Below the pieces are notes generated by a model. The model did not search any database and had not been told where the DNA came from. It saw nothing but the letters and a program-made list of their open reading frames with translations. The translations under genes were made by a program, and so were the position numbers. This document shows, piece by piece, positions 1 to 6,213 of a stretch of 7,311 nt of DNA. Each line of letters opens with the position of its first letter. Within the stretch, counting starts at the first letter, position 1. The stretch lies in contig MFTJ01000030.1 in NCBI GenBank assembly GCA_001786805.1, positions 1 to 7,311 on the forward strand, read 5' to 3'. This DNA is from Candidatus Nomurabacteria bacterium RIFCSPHIGHO2_01_FULL_39_10. GTDB lineage: Bacteria; Patescibacteriota; Minisyncoccia; Phycocordibacterales; UBA9973.

Positions 1-1476
1 GTTAGGAAGTTGTTTTCGAAAGATAAAAGGGTGCATGAGCTGCCGTTTGAATCACAATCGAAGCGAATGATTACGCTTAACACTAGTTCTGGGAAAAGAA
101 TAGCGTATATGAAAGGGGCGCCGGAAGTTGTGATTGAGAAATGTTCTTTTGTTCTAGTTGGTTCAAAGATTGTGAAAAAAAGTGTCAAGCAACAACAGCA
201 GATACATGCGGCGGCGCTGGCAATGGCGTCACGAGGGGAGCGAGTATTAGCGTTTGCATATAAAGAAACAGGAATGAAATTGAATGAAGATAATTTCGTG
301 TTTGTTGGATTAACGGGAATGACAGATCCAATTCGAGAGGGGGTAGTTGAAGCGATTGAAAAATGTAAGACCGCAGGGATTAGAGTTATTATGATTACAG
401 GAGATCATAGTATAACGGCGGAGTCGATTGCACGTAAGATTGGATTGATTGAGAAAAATGCGAAAGCAGTGGTCGTTACAGGAGATCAATTAGAGAAAAT
501 GGATGAGATGCAATTGAAAAGGATATTGCGCAAAAAAAATATCTTGTTTGCGCGAACGAATCCGGTTGAGAAGTTACGGATTGTGCAAGCGTTACAGGCG
601 ATGGGGGAAGTTGTGACGGTTACTGGAGATGGGGTGAATGATGCGCCAGCATTAAAGCATGCGGATATGGGAGTAGCAATGGGGGCGTCAGGAACGGAAG
701 TGGCGCGCGAAGCGGCGGACATGATTTTAATGGATGATCATTTTGCAACGATTGTGAGTGCGATAGAAGAAGGGCGAACGATTTTTGATAATATTCGTAA
801 ATTCATCAATTATATTTTAACAAGTAATGTGCCAGAAATTATTCCGTTTATTGCGTTTGCGTTGTTGGATATTCCTTTAGCGATTACGGTTATTCTTATT
901 TTGTGTATTGATCTTGGTACGGATATGCTGCCGGCGATTGCACTTGGTTCGGAGAAGTCAGAAGTGGATGTGATGAAGAAGAAACCAATTCCTCGAGGAG
1001 AGCATTTGTTGACGAGAAATTTATTATTGCATTCGTATTTATTTATTGGTGTGATTCAAACATTAGCTGGATTTTTTGCTTTTTTTGGGATCTTATTAAG
1101 TGCGGGATGGATGTGGGGTGAGCAGTTTGTTTCAACGGATCCGTTGTATAGGAAAGCGGTGACGGCATTTTTTGCGGCGGTTGTAGTATGTCAGATTGCA
1201 AATGTATTTATTAGCAGAACAAGACGGCAGTCGTTATTTCGCACAGGATTATTTAGCAATAAATTCTTATGGTTAGGGGTTTTTGTTGAGGTTGTGGGAT
1301 TAGGAATTATTGTCTATTTGCCACAAACGCAGGCGTTTTTTGGCACGCAGCCATTGAGCGGGTTTGAGTTGATGTTGGGGTTGCCGTTTGCGATATTTAT
1401 TTTCTTTTTTGATGAGATTAGGAAGTTATTGTTGCGGAAGAAAGTGGCAGTTGCGGAGAAGTATTTTGCGTGGTAA
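1..1476 (+). CDS. P2C-type cation-transporting P-type ATPase, Na,K-ATPase alpha-like (5' partial)
   Basis: This is the C-terminal 491 codons of an ATP-driven membrane cation pump. The frame is open to the window edge, so the true start, the early membrane helices and the DKTGT phosphorylation site lie upstream. Visible in order are KGAPE of the nucleotide-binding domain (112-126), DPIR (325-336), TGDH (397-408), the hinge motif TGDGVNDAP (622-648), then about six membrane segments (M5-M10) between 800 and 1430. M5 reads YILTSNVPE (811-837) and M6 reads CIDLGTDM (904-927). M8 and the following loop (VCQIAN, then SRTRRQSLF) and the tail DEIRKLLLRKK closely follow animal Na,K- and H,K-ATPase alpha subunits, more than SERCA-type pumps. 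The ligands equivalent to N776, E779, D804 and D808 are present. Position 775 is Ser, as in Na,K-ATPase, not the Lys of gastric H,K-ATPase. The D926 equivalent is Asn. The transported ion is inferred to be Na+, possibly with K+ or H+ counter-transport. No beta subunit is seen here. Confidence 0.95.
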   Translation, partial: VRKLFSKDKRVHELPFESQSKRMITLNTSSGKRIAYMKGAPEVVIEKCSFVLVGSKIVKKSVKQQQQIHAAALAMASRGERVLAFAYKETGMKLNEDNFVFVGLTGMTDPIREGVVEAIEKCKTAGIRVIMITGDHSITAESIARKIGLIEKNAKAVVVTGDQLEKMDEMQLKRILRKKNILFARTNPVEKLRIVQALQAMGEVVTVTGDGVNDAPALKHADMGVAMGASGTEVAREAADMILMDDHFATIVSAIEEGRTIFDNIRKFINYILTSNVPEIIPFIAFALLDIPLAITVILILCIDLGTDMLPAIALGSEKSEVDVMKKKPIPRGEHLLTRNLLLHSYLFIGVIQTLAGFFAFFGILLSAGWMWGEQFVSTDPLYRKAVTAFFAAVVVCQIANVFISRTRRQSLFRTGLFSNKFLWLGVFVEVVGLGIIVYLPQTQAFFGTQPLSGFELMLGLPFAIFIFFFDEIRKLLLRKKVAVAEKYFAW

Positions 1477-1479
1477 ATA

Positions 1480-1488
1480 TTTTTAAAT
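1480..1488 (+). promoter_or_regulatory. Possible TATA box for the SDR gene
   Basis: A TTTTTAAAT stretch lies just after the ATPase stop codon, centred about 35 bp before the SDR ATG at 1519. A start site near 1509 would leave a leader of about 10 nt. No clear BRE or SD is visible (only GTGGGA near 1508-1513). It could be an archaeal promoter or ordinary AT-rich spacer, and read-through from the ATPase is equally possible. Confidence 0.3.
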
Positions 1489-1518
1489 GAGGTACGGTTT
1501 GATTGTTGTGGGAACAAA

Positions 1519-2217
1519 ATGGAATTACAGGATAAAGTTGTATTAATTACGGGTTCGAGTACAGGGATTGGGAAAGAAACGGCTATCGCTTTAGCGAAAG
1601 AAGGAGCAAGAGTAGTTATTACGTATCACAATACGCAAAAAGAAGGGGAAGCGGTACTAAAAGAGTGTGAGAAGTATGGAAATTGTGTATTATTTCATTT
1701 GGATGTTACAGATAATACATCGATTGAGGATGTGGTACAGAAAGTGATTGATCATTTTGGAAAAATTGATATATTAGTCAATAATGCGGGATGTTTTGTG
1801 TATAAAACATTAGAAAAGCAAACTTGTGAGGATATTGAAAGACAATTGCAGGTGAATTTAAGAGGGGCGATTCTGATGACGTTGGCTTGTTTGCCATATT
1901 TGAAAAAACAATCTGATGCAGTGATTATTAATGTTGCAAGTGTATTGTCCAAACAGTCAATTATACAGGGAACGGTGTATTGTGCAAGTAAATTTGGCTT
2001 ACGAGGGTTTACGCAAGCATTGGCGTTGGAGTTGCCGAAACATGTGAGGACGTATTGTGTGAACCCTGGCTTAACGGCAACGAAGATGACAGGTTTTCAA
2101 GGGATTTCTGCGGGGCAAGTTGCAGATGTGATTGTGGCTGCTGTACAGGAAGTGTTAGGTAAGAAGTCGGGCGAGGATGTGGATGTGAGAGATTTTGTTG
2201 TGAGGGGTAAAAAATAA
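1519..2217 (+). CDS. Short-chain dehydrogenase/reductase (classical SDR)
   Basis: A cytosolic NAD(P)-dependent oxidoreductase of 232 residues, slightly shorter than the usual 240-260. The Rossmann nucleotide-binding motif TGSSTGIG is at residues 11-18, an acidic LDV at 61-63 should contact adenine, and NNAG is at 88-91. The catalytic tetrad is complete: Asn113, Ser141, Tyr154 and Lys158, with the Tyr and Lys in YCASK and Ser 13 residues before Tyr. NPG at 182-184 follows as in the family. The variable C-terminal substrate loop is short, so the substrate cannot be read; 3-oxoacyl-ACP reductase-like, sugar or small-carbonyl reduction are all possible. The start is 42 nt after the ATPase stop. 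The stop codon overlaps the next ATG (TAATG), which suggests translational coupling to the DJ-1 family gene. Confidence 0.93.
   Translation: MELQDKVVLITGSSTGIGKETAIALAKEGARVVITYHNTQKEGEAVLKECEKYGNCVLFHLDVTDNTSIEDVVQKVIDHFGKIDILVNNAGCFVYKTLEKQTCEDIERQLQVNLRGAILMTLACLPYLKKQSDAVIINVASVLSKQSIIQGTVYCASKFGLRGFTQALALELPKHVRTYCVNPGLTATKMTGFQGISAGQVADVIVAAVQEVLGKKSGEDVDVRDFVVRGKK
2202..2208 (+). promoter_or_regulatory. Strong Shine-Dalgarno for the DJ-1/PfpI gene
   Basis: GAGGGGT lies inside the last SDR codons, 8 nt before the ATG at 2217. It complements the 16S rRNA 3' end well and fixes the downstream start despite the 1-nt overlap of stop and start. Confidence 0.7.
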
Positions 2218-2732
2218 TGAAAGCGTTATTTATTGTGGCACAGCAGGGGTATCAGCATTTAGAGTATGGGATTCAAAAGCAGATTTTGGAGCAGGCGGGG
2301 ATTACAACGGTTACGGCGTCAAAACAAAGAGGAGTGGCTTCTGGAAAAGTGTATACGACTGTTGCGACGTTAGCGTTAGATGAAGTTCGAGTGGAGGAGT
2401 ATGATGTGATTATCTTTATAGGGGGACCGGGTGCGGTGCGATATCAGCAAGATGCTGAGGCGTGGCGGATTGCACGGCAGACGGTGGCACAAGAAAAATT
2501 ACTGTGTGCGATTTGTATTGCGCCAACAATTTTAGCGTATGCAGGAGTGTTGAAAAGGAGAAACGCAACGGTGTGGAATGAGGATGGGGAGCAGGAACCG
2601 CTTTTCAAAAAATTGGGGATTACCTATACGGGTAAGACGGTAACGCAGGATGGCAAGATCATTACAGCGAATGGGCCGGGAGCGGCGAGAGATTTTGGGA
2701 AGAAGATTGTAGAAGTTTTGGGAGGGGGATGA
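2217..2732 (+). CDS. DJ-1/PfpI family protein (class I glutamine amidotransferase-like fold)
   Basis: 171 residues, full length for the single-domain DJ-1/PfpI superfamily, whose members include glyoxalase III/deglycase-type enzymes, chaperones and PfpI-type proteases. The nucleophile elbow is AICIAP with Cys100. Glu16 in GYQHLEYG matches the acidic residue that hydrogen-bonds this cysteine in DJ-1. IGGPGAVRY (residues 68-76) is the usual glycine loop, and NGPGAARDF (152-160) is the conserved C-terminal motif. The residue after the cysteine is Ile, not the His of PfpI-type C-H-E triads, so a DJ-1/YajL-like role in carbonyl damage repair or redox sensing is more likely than proteolysis; this is inference. 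It is coupled to the SDR upstream (TAATG) and overlaps the chorismate mutase downstream (ATGA). Confidence 0.92.
   Translation: MKALFIVAQQGYQHLEYGIQKQILEQAGITTVTASKQRGVASGKVYTTVATLALDEVRVEEYDVIIFIGGPGAVRYQQDAEAWRIARQTVAQEKLLCAICIAPTILAYAGVLKRRNATVWNEDGEQEPLFKKLGITYTGKTVTQDGKIITANGPGAARDFGKKIVEVLGGG
2721..2725 (+). promoter_or_regulatory. Shine-Dalgarno for chorismate mutase; favours the second of two ATGs
   Basis: GGAGG, part of a longer GGAGGGGG run, ends 3 nt before the ATG at 2729 and 6 nt before the ATG at 2732. The second spacing is the more usual one, so translation may begin at 2732 and omit one Met. Confidence 0.6.
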
Positions 2733-3016
2733 TGGATAACAAATTACAACAGTTACGTCGCAACGTAGAACAGATAGATTCTCAGATTATTGCGTTGATT
2801 GGAGAACGGCAAAAGTTGGCGCCGCAGTTTGCGCGTGTGAAGAGAGAATTGAAATTGCCGTTGCATCAGCAACAACGGGAATTAGACTTGATTAAGAGAT
2901 ATATGGTTTTGGGAAAGAAAAGTAATATACCTGCTACGGTAATTCAAAAAATATTTCCGATCTTATTTCATGCTTCTTTAGAACGACAACGACAGCTGTT
3001 GAAAAAGAAAGATTAA
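2729..3016 (+). CDS. Monofunctional AroQ-type chorismate mutase
   Basis: A 95-residue all-helical protein (94 if the second ATG is used), the normal size for a one-domain AroQ chorismate mutase, which converts chorismate to prephenate on the way to phenylalanine and tyrosine. With the first ATG as residue 1, the active-site residues fall exactly one number below those of the E. coli enzyme: Arg10, Arg27, Lys38, Arg50, Glu51 and Gln87 match R11, R28, K39, R51, E52 and Q88. The only change is Gln47 for D48, a position that mainly contributes through its backbone. The gene overlaps the DJ-1 gene by 4 nt, or 1 nt with the ATG at 2732. No prephenate dehydratase, dehydrogenase or other shikimate gene is in the window. 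It is a free-standing enzyme and not a fusion. Confidence 0.93.
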   Translation: MMDNKLQQLRRNVEQIDSQIIALIGERQKLAPQFARVKRELKLPLHQQQRELDLIKRYMVLGKKSNIPATVIQKIFPILFHASLERQRQLLKKKD

Positions 3017-3045
3017 AATAGTCTTGTTTCGTTCTGATATCAATA

Positions 3046-3052
3046 GAGAGGT
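3046..3052 (+). promoter_or_regulatory. Shine-Dalgarno that sets the PfkB kinase start
   Basis: GAGAGGT lies 4 nt before the ATG at 3057. An in-frame TTG at 3024 would add 11 residues but has no SD, and the added residues precede the normal first strand of the fold, so 3057 is preferred. Confidence 0.7.
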
Positions 3053-3056
3053 AATT

Positions 3057-4094
3057 ATGCTTGATCTTATTGCGATTGGTGATGTGACAGAGGATGTGTT
3101 TTTACAAATTGATGATGTTTCTACAGTTGTATGTGATTCGCAGAATCATAATTGTGAATTGCATATTCCGTTTGGCACAAAATTAGGGGTTTCTCGCGTG
3201 GATAAATTGTTAGGCGGCAATGCCGGCAATATGGCGATTGGGGCGTCGCGATTAGGTTTGAAGTCGGCATTATATGCGGAAGTGGGAGAAGATGTGCAGG
3301 GGGATTTGTTGTATACATCTTTGAAAGAGAATAAAGTTTCTACCAAATATTTTTTTCGCAAGAGAGGGGAGAAGACAAATTATAGTGTTGTATTAAATCA
3401 TCATGCGGAGCGAACGATTCTTGTGCATCATGAAATGCGGGCATATAGAGTTCCGAAGTTTGAACGTGTGAAGTGGGTGTATTTGACGTCGATGGCAAAA
3501 GGTAGTGAGAAGATATTTTCGAAGATCATTTCGTATGTGGGGAAGAATAAAGTTAAGCTGGCGTTTAATCCGGGAACGTATCAATTACATTTGGGGCTCG
3601 AGAAGTTACGGCCGTTGATTGAAAAGTGTAGTGTGTTAATTATGAATACAGAAGAAGCGCAGGGGTTATTGCAGACGGAAAAGCGGGATTTTAAGTTGCT
3701 GTTGTCGTCATTGTGGAAGGTGATGAAACAAGAGAGGGGGATTGTGGTGATTACGGATGGGGAGAATGGGGCGTATTGTTATGATTCTGAGGAATATTAT
3801 TATTGTCCGATTGTGCAGGTGCCAATTGTTGAGCGAACGGGAAGCGGAGATGCTTTTTCAACGGGATTTGTATGTGCGCTGCGGTATGGCGAATCTGTTG
3901 CGGAGGCGTTGCGATGGGGGACGGTGAATTCTGCGGCGGTGATTGGAGAGATAGGACCGCAGGCAGGGTTGTTGAGGCTTGCGAAAATGAAGAAGGTGTT
4001 GAATGAGAATGAGGGGTTTAAAGCGAGGGTGCTTTTGGAGAGGGAAGTGATGGATGAAAAGGTGTATGTGATGAAGAAAAAGGGAAAAATTTAG
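3057..4094 (+). CDS. PfkB/ribokinase-family carbohydrate or nucleoside kinase
   Basis: 345 residues from the ATG at 3057, longer than the usual 300-320. The enzyme phosphorylates a sugar, nucleoside or similar alcohol with a nucleoside triphosphate. The first strand LDLIAIGDVTEDVF leads to the substrate-site motif GGNAGN (53-58) and then GEDVQGD (77-83). NPGTYQL (171-177) and NTEEA (197-201) follow, then TDGENGAY (233-240) near the nucleotide site. The C-terminal signature TGSGDAF (261-267) carries the catalytic base Asp265 and the anion hole. About 30 residues rich in His, Cys and Asn (25-52) form an insert before GGNAGN that probably belongs to the lid. A basic, charged tail follows about residue 310. 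Substrate specificity is not readable; ribokinase, fructokinase and nucleoside kinase are all possible. The gap to the mutase is 40 nt without a convincing promoter, so it is probably co-transcribed. Confidence 0.93.
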   Translation: MLDLIAIGDVTEDVFLQIDDVSTVVCDSQNHNCELHIPFGTKLGVSRVDKLLGGNAGNMAIGASRLGLKSALYAEVGEDVQGDLLYTSLKENKVSTKYFFRKRGEKTNYSVVLNHHAERTILVHHEMRAYRVPKFERVKWVYLTSMAKGSEKIFSKIISYVGKNKVKLAFNPGTYQLHLGLEKLRPLIEKCSVLIMNTEEAQGLLQTEKRDFKLLLSSLWKVMKQERGIVVITDGENGAYCYDSEEYYYCPIVQVPIVERTGSGDAFSTGFVCALRYGESVAEALRWGTVNSAAVIGEIGPQAGLLRLAKMKKVLNENEGFKARVLLEREVMDEKVYVMKKKGKI

Positions 4095-4112
4095 AATTAA
4101 AATTTAAAAAAA
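4095..4112 (-). terminator. Oligo-T terminator of the minus-strand operon in a convergent gap
   Basis: The 18-bp gap between the converging kinase and nitroreductase genes is nearly all A/T. On the minus strand the nitroreductase stop is followed directly by T7 (4112-4106) and then AAATTTTAATTC. Archaeal RNA polymerase typically terminates at such T tracts without a hairpin. The plus strand has only short T runs here, so kinase transcripts may run on into antisense of the nitroreductase. Confidence 0.45.
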
Positions 4113-4718
4113 CTATCCCCACTCAAACTTCCCTTCCCAATTGACAAATTCTGAGACTTCTTTGCGTCCGCTGGGTTTTTCTTTGTCTTGCATGTCTTTT
4201 GGCAATACACTCTTTTTAGCGAATTTGCCGATAGCACACATGGCTTCGACTTGGTAGGTGTCAGGAATCTGCAGGGTTTGTTTGACTTTGTCGTAATCAA
4301 AGCCTTGCATGCCGTGGACGACGAGATTTCTGCGTGCGCCTTCCAAAGCAAGAGACATCCAGGCGGCGCCGGTGTCAAAGGAATGGGTTTGGGCGGGTTG
4401 GTTGTTATGGGTAAAATTTTTTGCAGAGAGGATGATGATTAATGCTGCGGCGTTTTTGCACCATTGTTTGTTGAAATCAATTAAAAAGTCCATACATTTT
4501 TCTTTTTGTTCACCGGTTGCGATGATGAAGCGCCAGGGTTGGTTGTTATAAGAGGAAGGTGCCCAACGTGCGGCTTCAAATAGCGGGAGGAGTTCTTCTT
4601 TGGGAATTGATTCGCCTGACATTGCGCGTGGCGACCAGCGGGTATAAAATAATGGGCTGATATCTGTGTTACTTGTCATTGGTTTACGTATTTTTTTGGC
4701 GATTGATTGTAGTTTCAT
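4113..4718 (-). CDS. Nitroreductase-family FMN-dependent oxidoreductase
   Basis: A cytosolic flavoprotein of 201 residues, the usual length for this dimeric family, which reduces nitro compounds, quinones or other electron acceptors with NAD(P)H. FMN-binding landmarks are visible: RWSPR (residues 27-31), the helix and loop AARWAPSSYNNQPW (49-62), and Arg185 in PSGRKE near the phosphate site. FDTGAAW (114-120) and VHGMQGF (134-140) are conserved family blocks. The ATG at 4718 is preferred because GAGAGG at 4734-4729 precedes it by 10 nt. An internal ATG at 4679 fits the typical family N-terminus but has no SD. It is the last gene of a three-gene minus-strand operon, 24 nt after the racemase stop. 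Its physiological substrate is unknown; a nitroaromatic role should not be assumed from the family name. Confidence 0.93.
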   Translation of the reverse strand: MKLQSIAKKIRKPMTSNTDISPLFYTRWSPRAMSGESIPKEELLPLFEAARWAPSSYNNQPWRFIIATGEQKEKCMDFLIDFNKQWCKNAAALIIILSAKNFTHNNQPAQTHSFDTGAAWMSLALEGARRNLVVHGMQGFDYDKVKQTLQIPDTYQVEAMCAIGKFAKKSVLPKDMQDKEKPSGRKEVSEFVNWEGKFEWG

Positions 4719-4728
4719 GGTTGATGTA

Positions 4729-4734
4729 CCTCTC
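4729..4734 (-). promoter_or_regulatory. Shine-Dalgarno of the nitroreductase gene
   Basis: The minus strand reads GAGAGG 10 nt before the ATG at 4718, between the racemase stop and the nitroreductase start. It supports independent ribosome entry within the operon and the longer N-terminus. Confidence 0.6.
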
Positions 4735-4742
4735 GTTTTTAT

Positions 4743-5477
4743 TTAGGTGATAAATTTGGATGGGTGTTTAAGAAGGTTATGGTGGTCAAATGCATGATTG
4801 ACTGCGGCGTGGGCAAGAATGTGTAATGAATCGTAGAGAGGCAGATTAATATCTTTCTGTGTTATGGCTAAAGGTAACTCGGTGCAGCCTAATACGATCG
4901 CTTGAACGTCTTTAAAATTTTGTGCAGATTGGATTACGGCTTTTTTTGTGTTCTGGTTGATCTTTCCTTTCATGACTTCTTCAATTAAATTAGTTATATT
5001 TTTCTGTTCTACTTCGCTTGTAATTTTATGTACTACTATATCTTTTTTTTCAAGAGGGGAATATACATTCTTGTCAGCGGTAGTTTTAGAGCATAATAAT
5101 CCTATTGAGGTGATGCCGTTCAACGTGAGTATTTTTGTTGTTTCTTCGATAATGCTTACAATAGGAATTTGTATGTTTGAACGCATTTGAGTGATAAAAT
5201 AATGAACGGTATTGCAGGGAATTACAATAAAATCACATCCTGCGTTTTCTAATAGATGAATTCCTTTCAAGAGCTGGTGTAATACTTTTTTTTCGTTGTC
5301 GATGCCTTCTTCTGTGAACCCGTCTAATGCCATCGAATACATAATCATTTCGGGATAATCTGTATCTTGGATGGCGTGATATTTTTGCTGACAAATCGAA
5401 ATAATTTGGTGGTAAAATGCGGCGGAGGCAGCAGGACCCATTCCCCCTAATATTCCAATCACTTTTTTCTTGGCCAT
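4743..5477 (-). CDS. Aspartate/glutamate racemase family protein
   Basis: A cofactor-independent amino acid racemase of 244 residues, close to the usual 230-250. It interconverts L- and D-aspartate or glutamate, or a related amino acid, by a two-base mechanism. The N-terminal GILGGMGP (residues 8-15) is typical of the aspartate racemase branch. The two catalytic cysteines are both present: Cys88 in PCNTVH and Cys198 in GCTELPL. Each half has its cysteine after a beta strand, as in the pseudo-twofold family fold. Sequence alone does not separate aspartate from glutamate specificity, but GGMGP with PCNTVH leans towards aspartate-type or broad enzymes. The ATG follows the stop of the upstream unknown gene by 1 nt and has its SD inside that gene. 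D-amino acids are used in bacterial peptidoglycan, which archaea lack, so the product's use here is open. Confidence 0.92.
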   Translation of the reverse strand: MAKKKVIGILGGMGPAASAAFYHQIISICQQKYHAIQDTDYPEMIMYSMALDGFTEEGIDNEKKVLHQLLKGIHLLENAGCDFIVIPCNTVHYFITQMRSNIQIPIVSIIEETTKILTLNGITSIGLLCSKTTADKNVYSPLEKKDIVVHKITSEVEQKNITNLIEEVMKGKINQNTKKAVIQSAQNFKDVQAIVLGCTELPLAITQKDINLPLYDSLHILAHAAVNHAFDHHNLLKHPSKFIT

Positions 5478-5478
5478 A

Positions 5479-6207
5479 TTATAACTCTCCTAACATTTTT
5501 ACCAACTCTAGAAGATGTTTAACTTTTAGAGAAGGGTTAAAATTCTCTTTTAAGAAAACATTTTGAACTGAAGAAGATTCATGAGAGAGAGTACAAGGGG
5601 TGTGGTAATAAAAAGGGATAATTTTGGAGGAATCGATTCCGAGTTTAGACACTATTGTTTTTGTGCCTTTTTGCTGTGAGGCGTAGCTTTGATCAAGAAT
5701 AGTTATACATATTTCACTTTCGTTTAACTTTTGTTGATATAGGCAGGCATCGAGAAGGGAGCAATAATATTTATCTTCGGCTGGATTATAGAGCAATATT
5801 TTTTCTTTTTTTAATATTACTTTGCCGGTTTTAGATTCAGGCAGGGCTTCTTCTTTTTTTAATAGATAATCCACTATCTCTTTGGCTTGAGGAATTAAAT
5901 CTGACTCGTAGATCACTTTTTGAGGTATGAAACCTTTAGCGGTGATTGAAGAGATGTAGGCTTGTTCATCAAGAAGGGAGAGGTTATTTTGAAACTGCGG
6001 GTTGTAATTATCGATAAAAAGCCAAGGTTTCATACAAAAACCTAATAATTTTCCTAATTGCAATACTTTTACTCCTTGGTCTATACTTATATCTTGCTCA
6101 CTATTTGGAAGTTGATTGGTGTAAATATGTCCTGCTTCGACAATTACACTCTTCTGTTCTCCGTAGGTTATTTTTCCTTGCAGCATTTTTTCAAGCAAAT
6201 TTATCAT
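5479..6207 (-). CDS. Protein of unknown function, first gene of the racemase operon
   Basis: A 242-residue soluble protein with no signal peptide or membrane helix. I do not recognise its family. It appears alpha/beta in character, with hydrophobic strand-like segments each ending in short polar motifs: PWLFIDNYNP (residues 61-70), KVIYESDL (97-104), KILLYNP (136-142), ICITILDQSY (167-175) and KIIPFYYHTPC (195-205). Cysteines are at 58, 149, 155, 167 and 205; His202 and Cys205 lie in YYHTPC, a possible active or metal site, but this is only a guess from residue type. There is no P-loop, HTH or recognised catalytic signature. The start at 6207 has a purine-rich SD (GAGGAGAG) 11-13 nt upstream; Met8 is an alternative without an SD. 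The 1-nt gap to the racemase suggests a linked role, perhaps supplying or using the racemised amino acid. A-T content is higher than in the plus-strand genes. Confidence 0.8.
   Translation of the reverse strand: MINLLEKMLQGKITYGEQKSVIVEAGHIYTNQLPNSEQDISIDQGVKVLQLGKLLGFCMKPWLFIDNYNPQFQNNLSLLDEQAYISSITAKGFIPQKVIYESDLIPQAKEIVDYLLKKEEALPESKTGKVILKKEKILLYNPAEDKYYCSLLDACLYQQKLNESEICITILDQSYASQQKGTKTIVSKLGIDSSKIIPFYYHTPCTLSHESSSVQNVFLKENFNPSLKVKHLLELVKMLGEL
5485..5490 (-). promoter_or_regulatory. Shine-Dalgarno of the racemase gene, inside the upstream gene
   Basis: The minus strand reads GGAGAG (with TTA before it) 7 nt before the racemase ATG, within the final Gly-Glu codons of the preceding gene. 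Stop and start are separated by 1 nt, so the two genes should be translationally coupled. Confidence 0.65.
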
Positions 6208-6213
6208 ATTTTT

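Noticed and set aside
10..12. TTG at 10 as the start of the P-type ATPase
   Set aside because: The frame is open before it and the protein begins in the middle of the nucleotide-binding domain, so the gene continues upstream of the window.
3024..3056. TTG start adding 11 residues to the PfkB kinase
   Set aside because: No Shine-Dalgarno precedes it, whereas GAGAGGT is well placed for the ATG at 3057, where the family's first strand begins.
4079..4120. Rho-independent hairpin terminator between the convergent genes
   Set aside because: Only short AAATTT-type palindromes are present and no GC-rich stem; an oligo-T signal is the better description.
4188..4551. Plus-strand open frames opposite the nitroreductase
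   Set aside because: They lie fully antisense to a gene with clear flavoprotein motifs, overlap one another in different frames and show no domain pattern.
4948..5190. Hydrophobic plus-strand frame inside the racemase, membrane-protein-like
   Set aside because: It is antisense to the conserved racemase core; apparent hydrophobicity comes from T-rich sequence opposite A-rich lysine codons.
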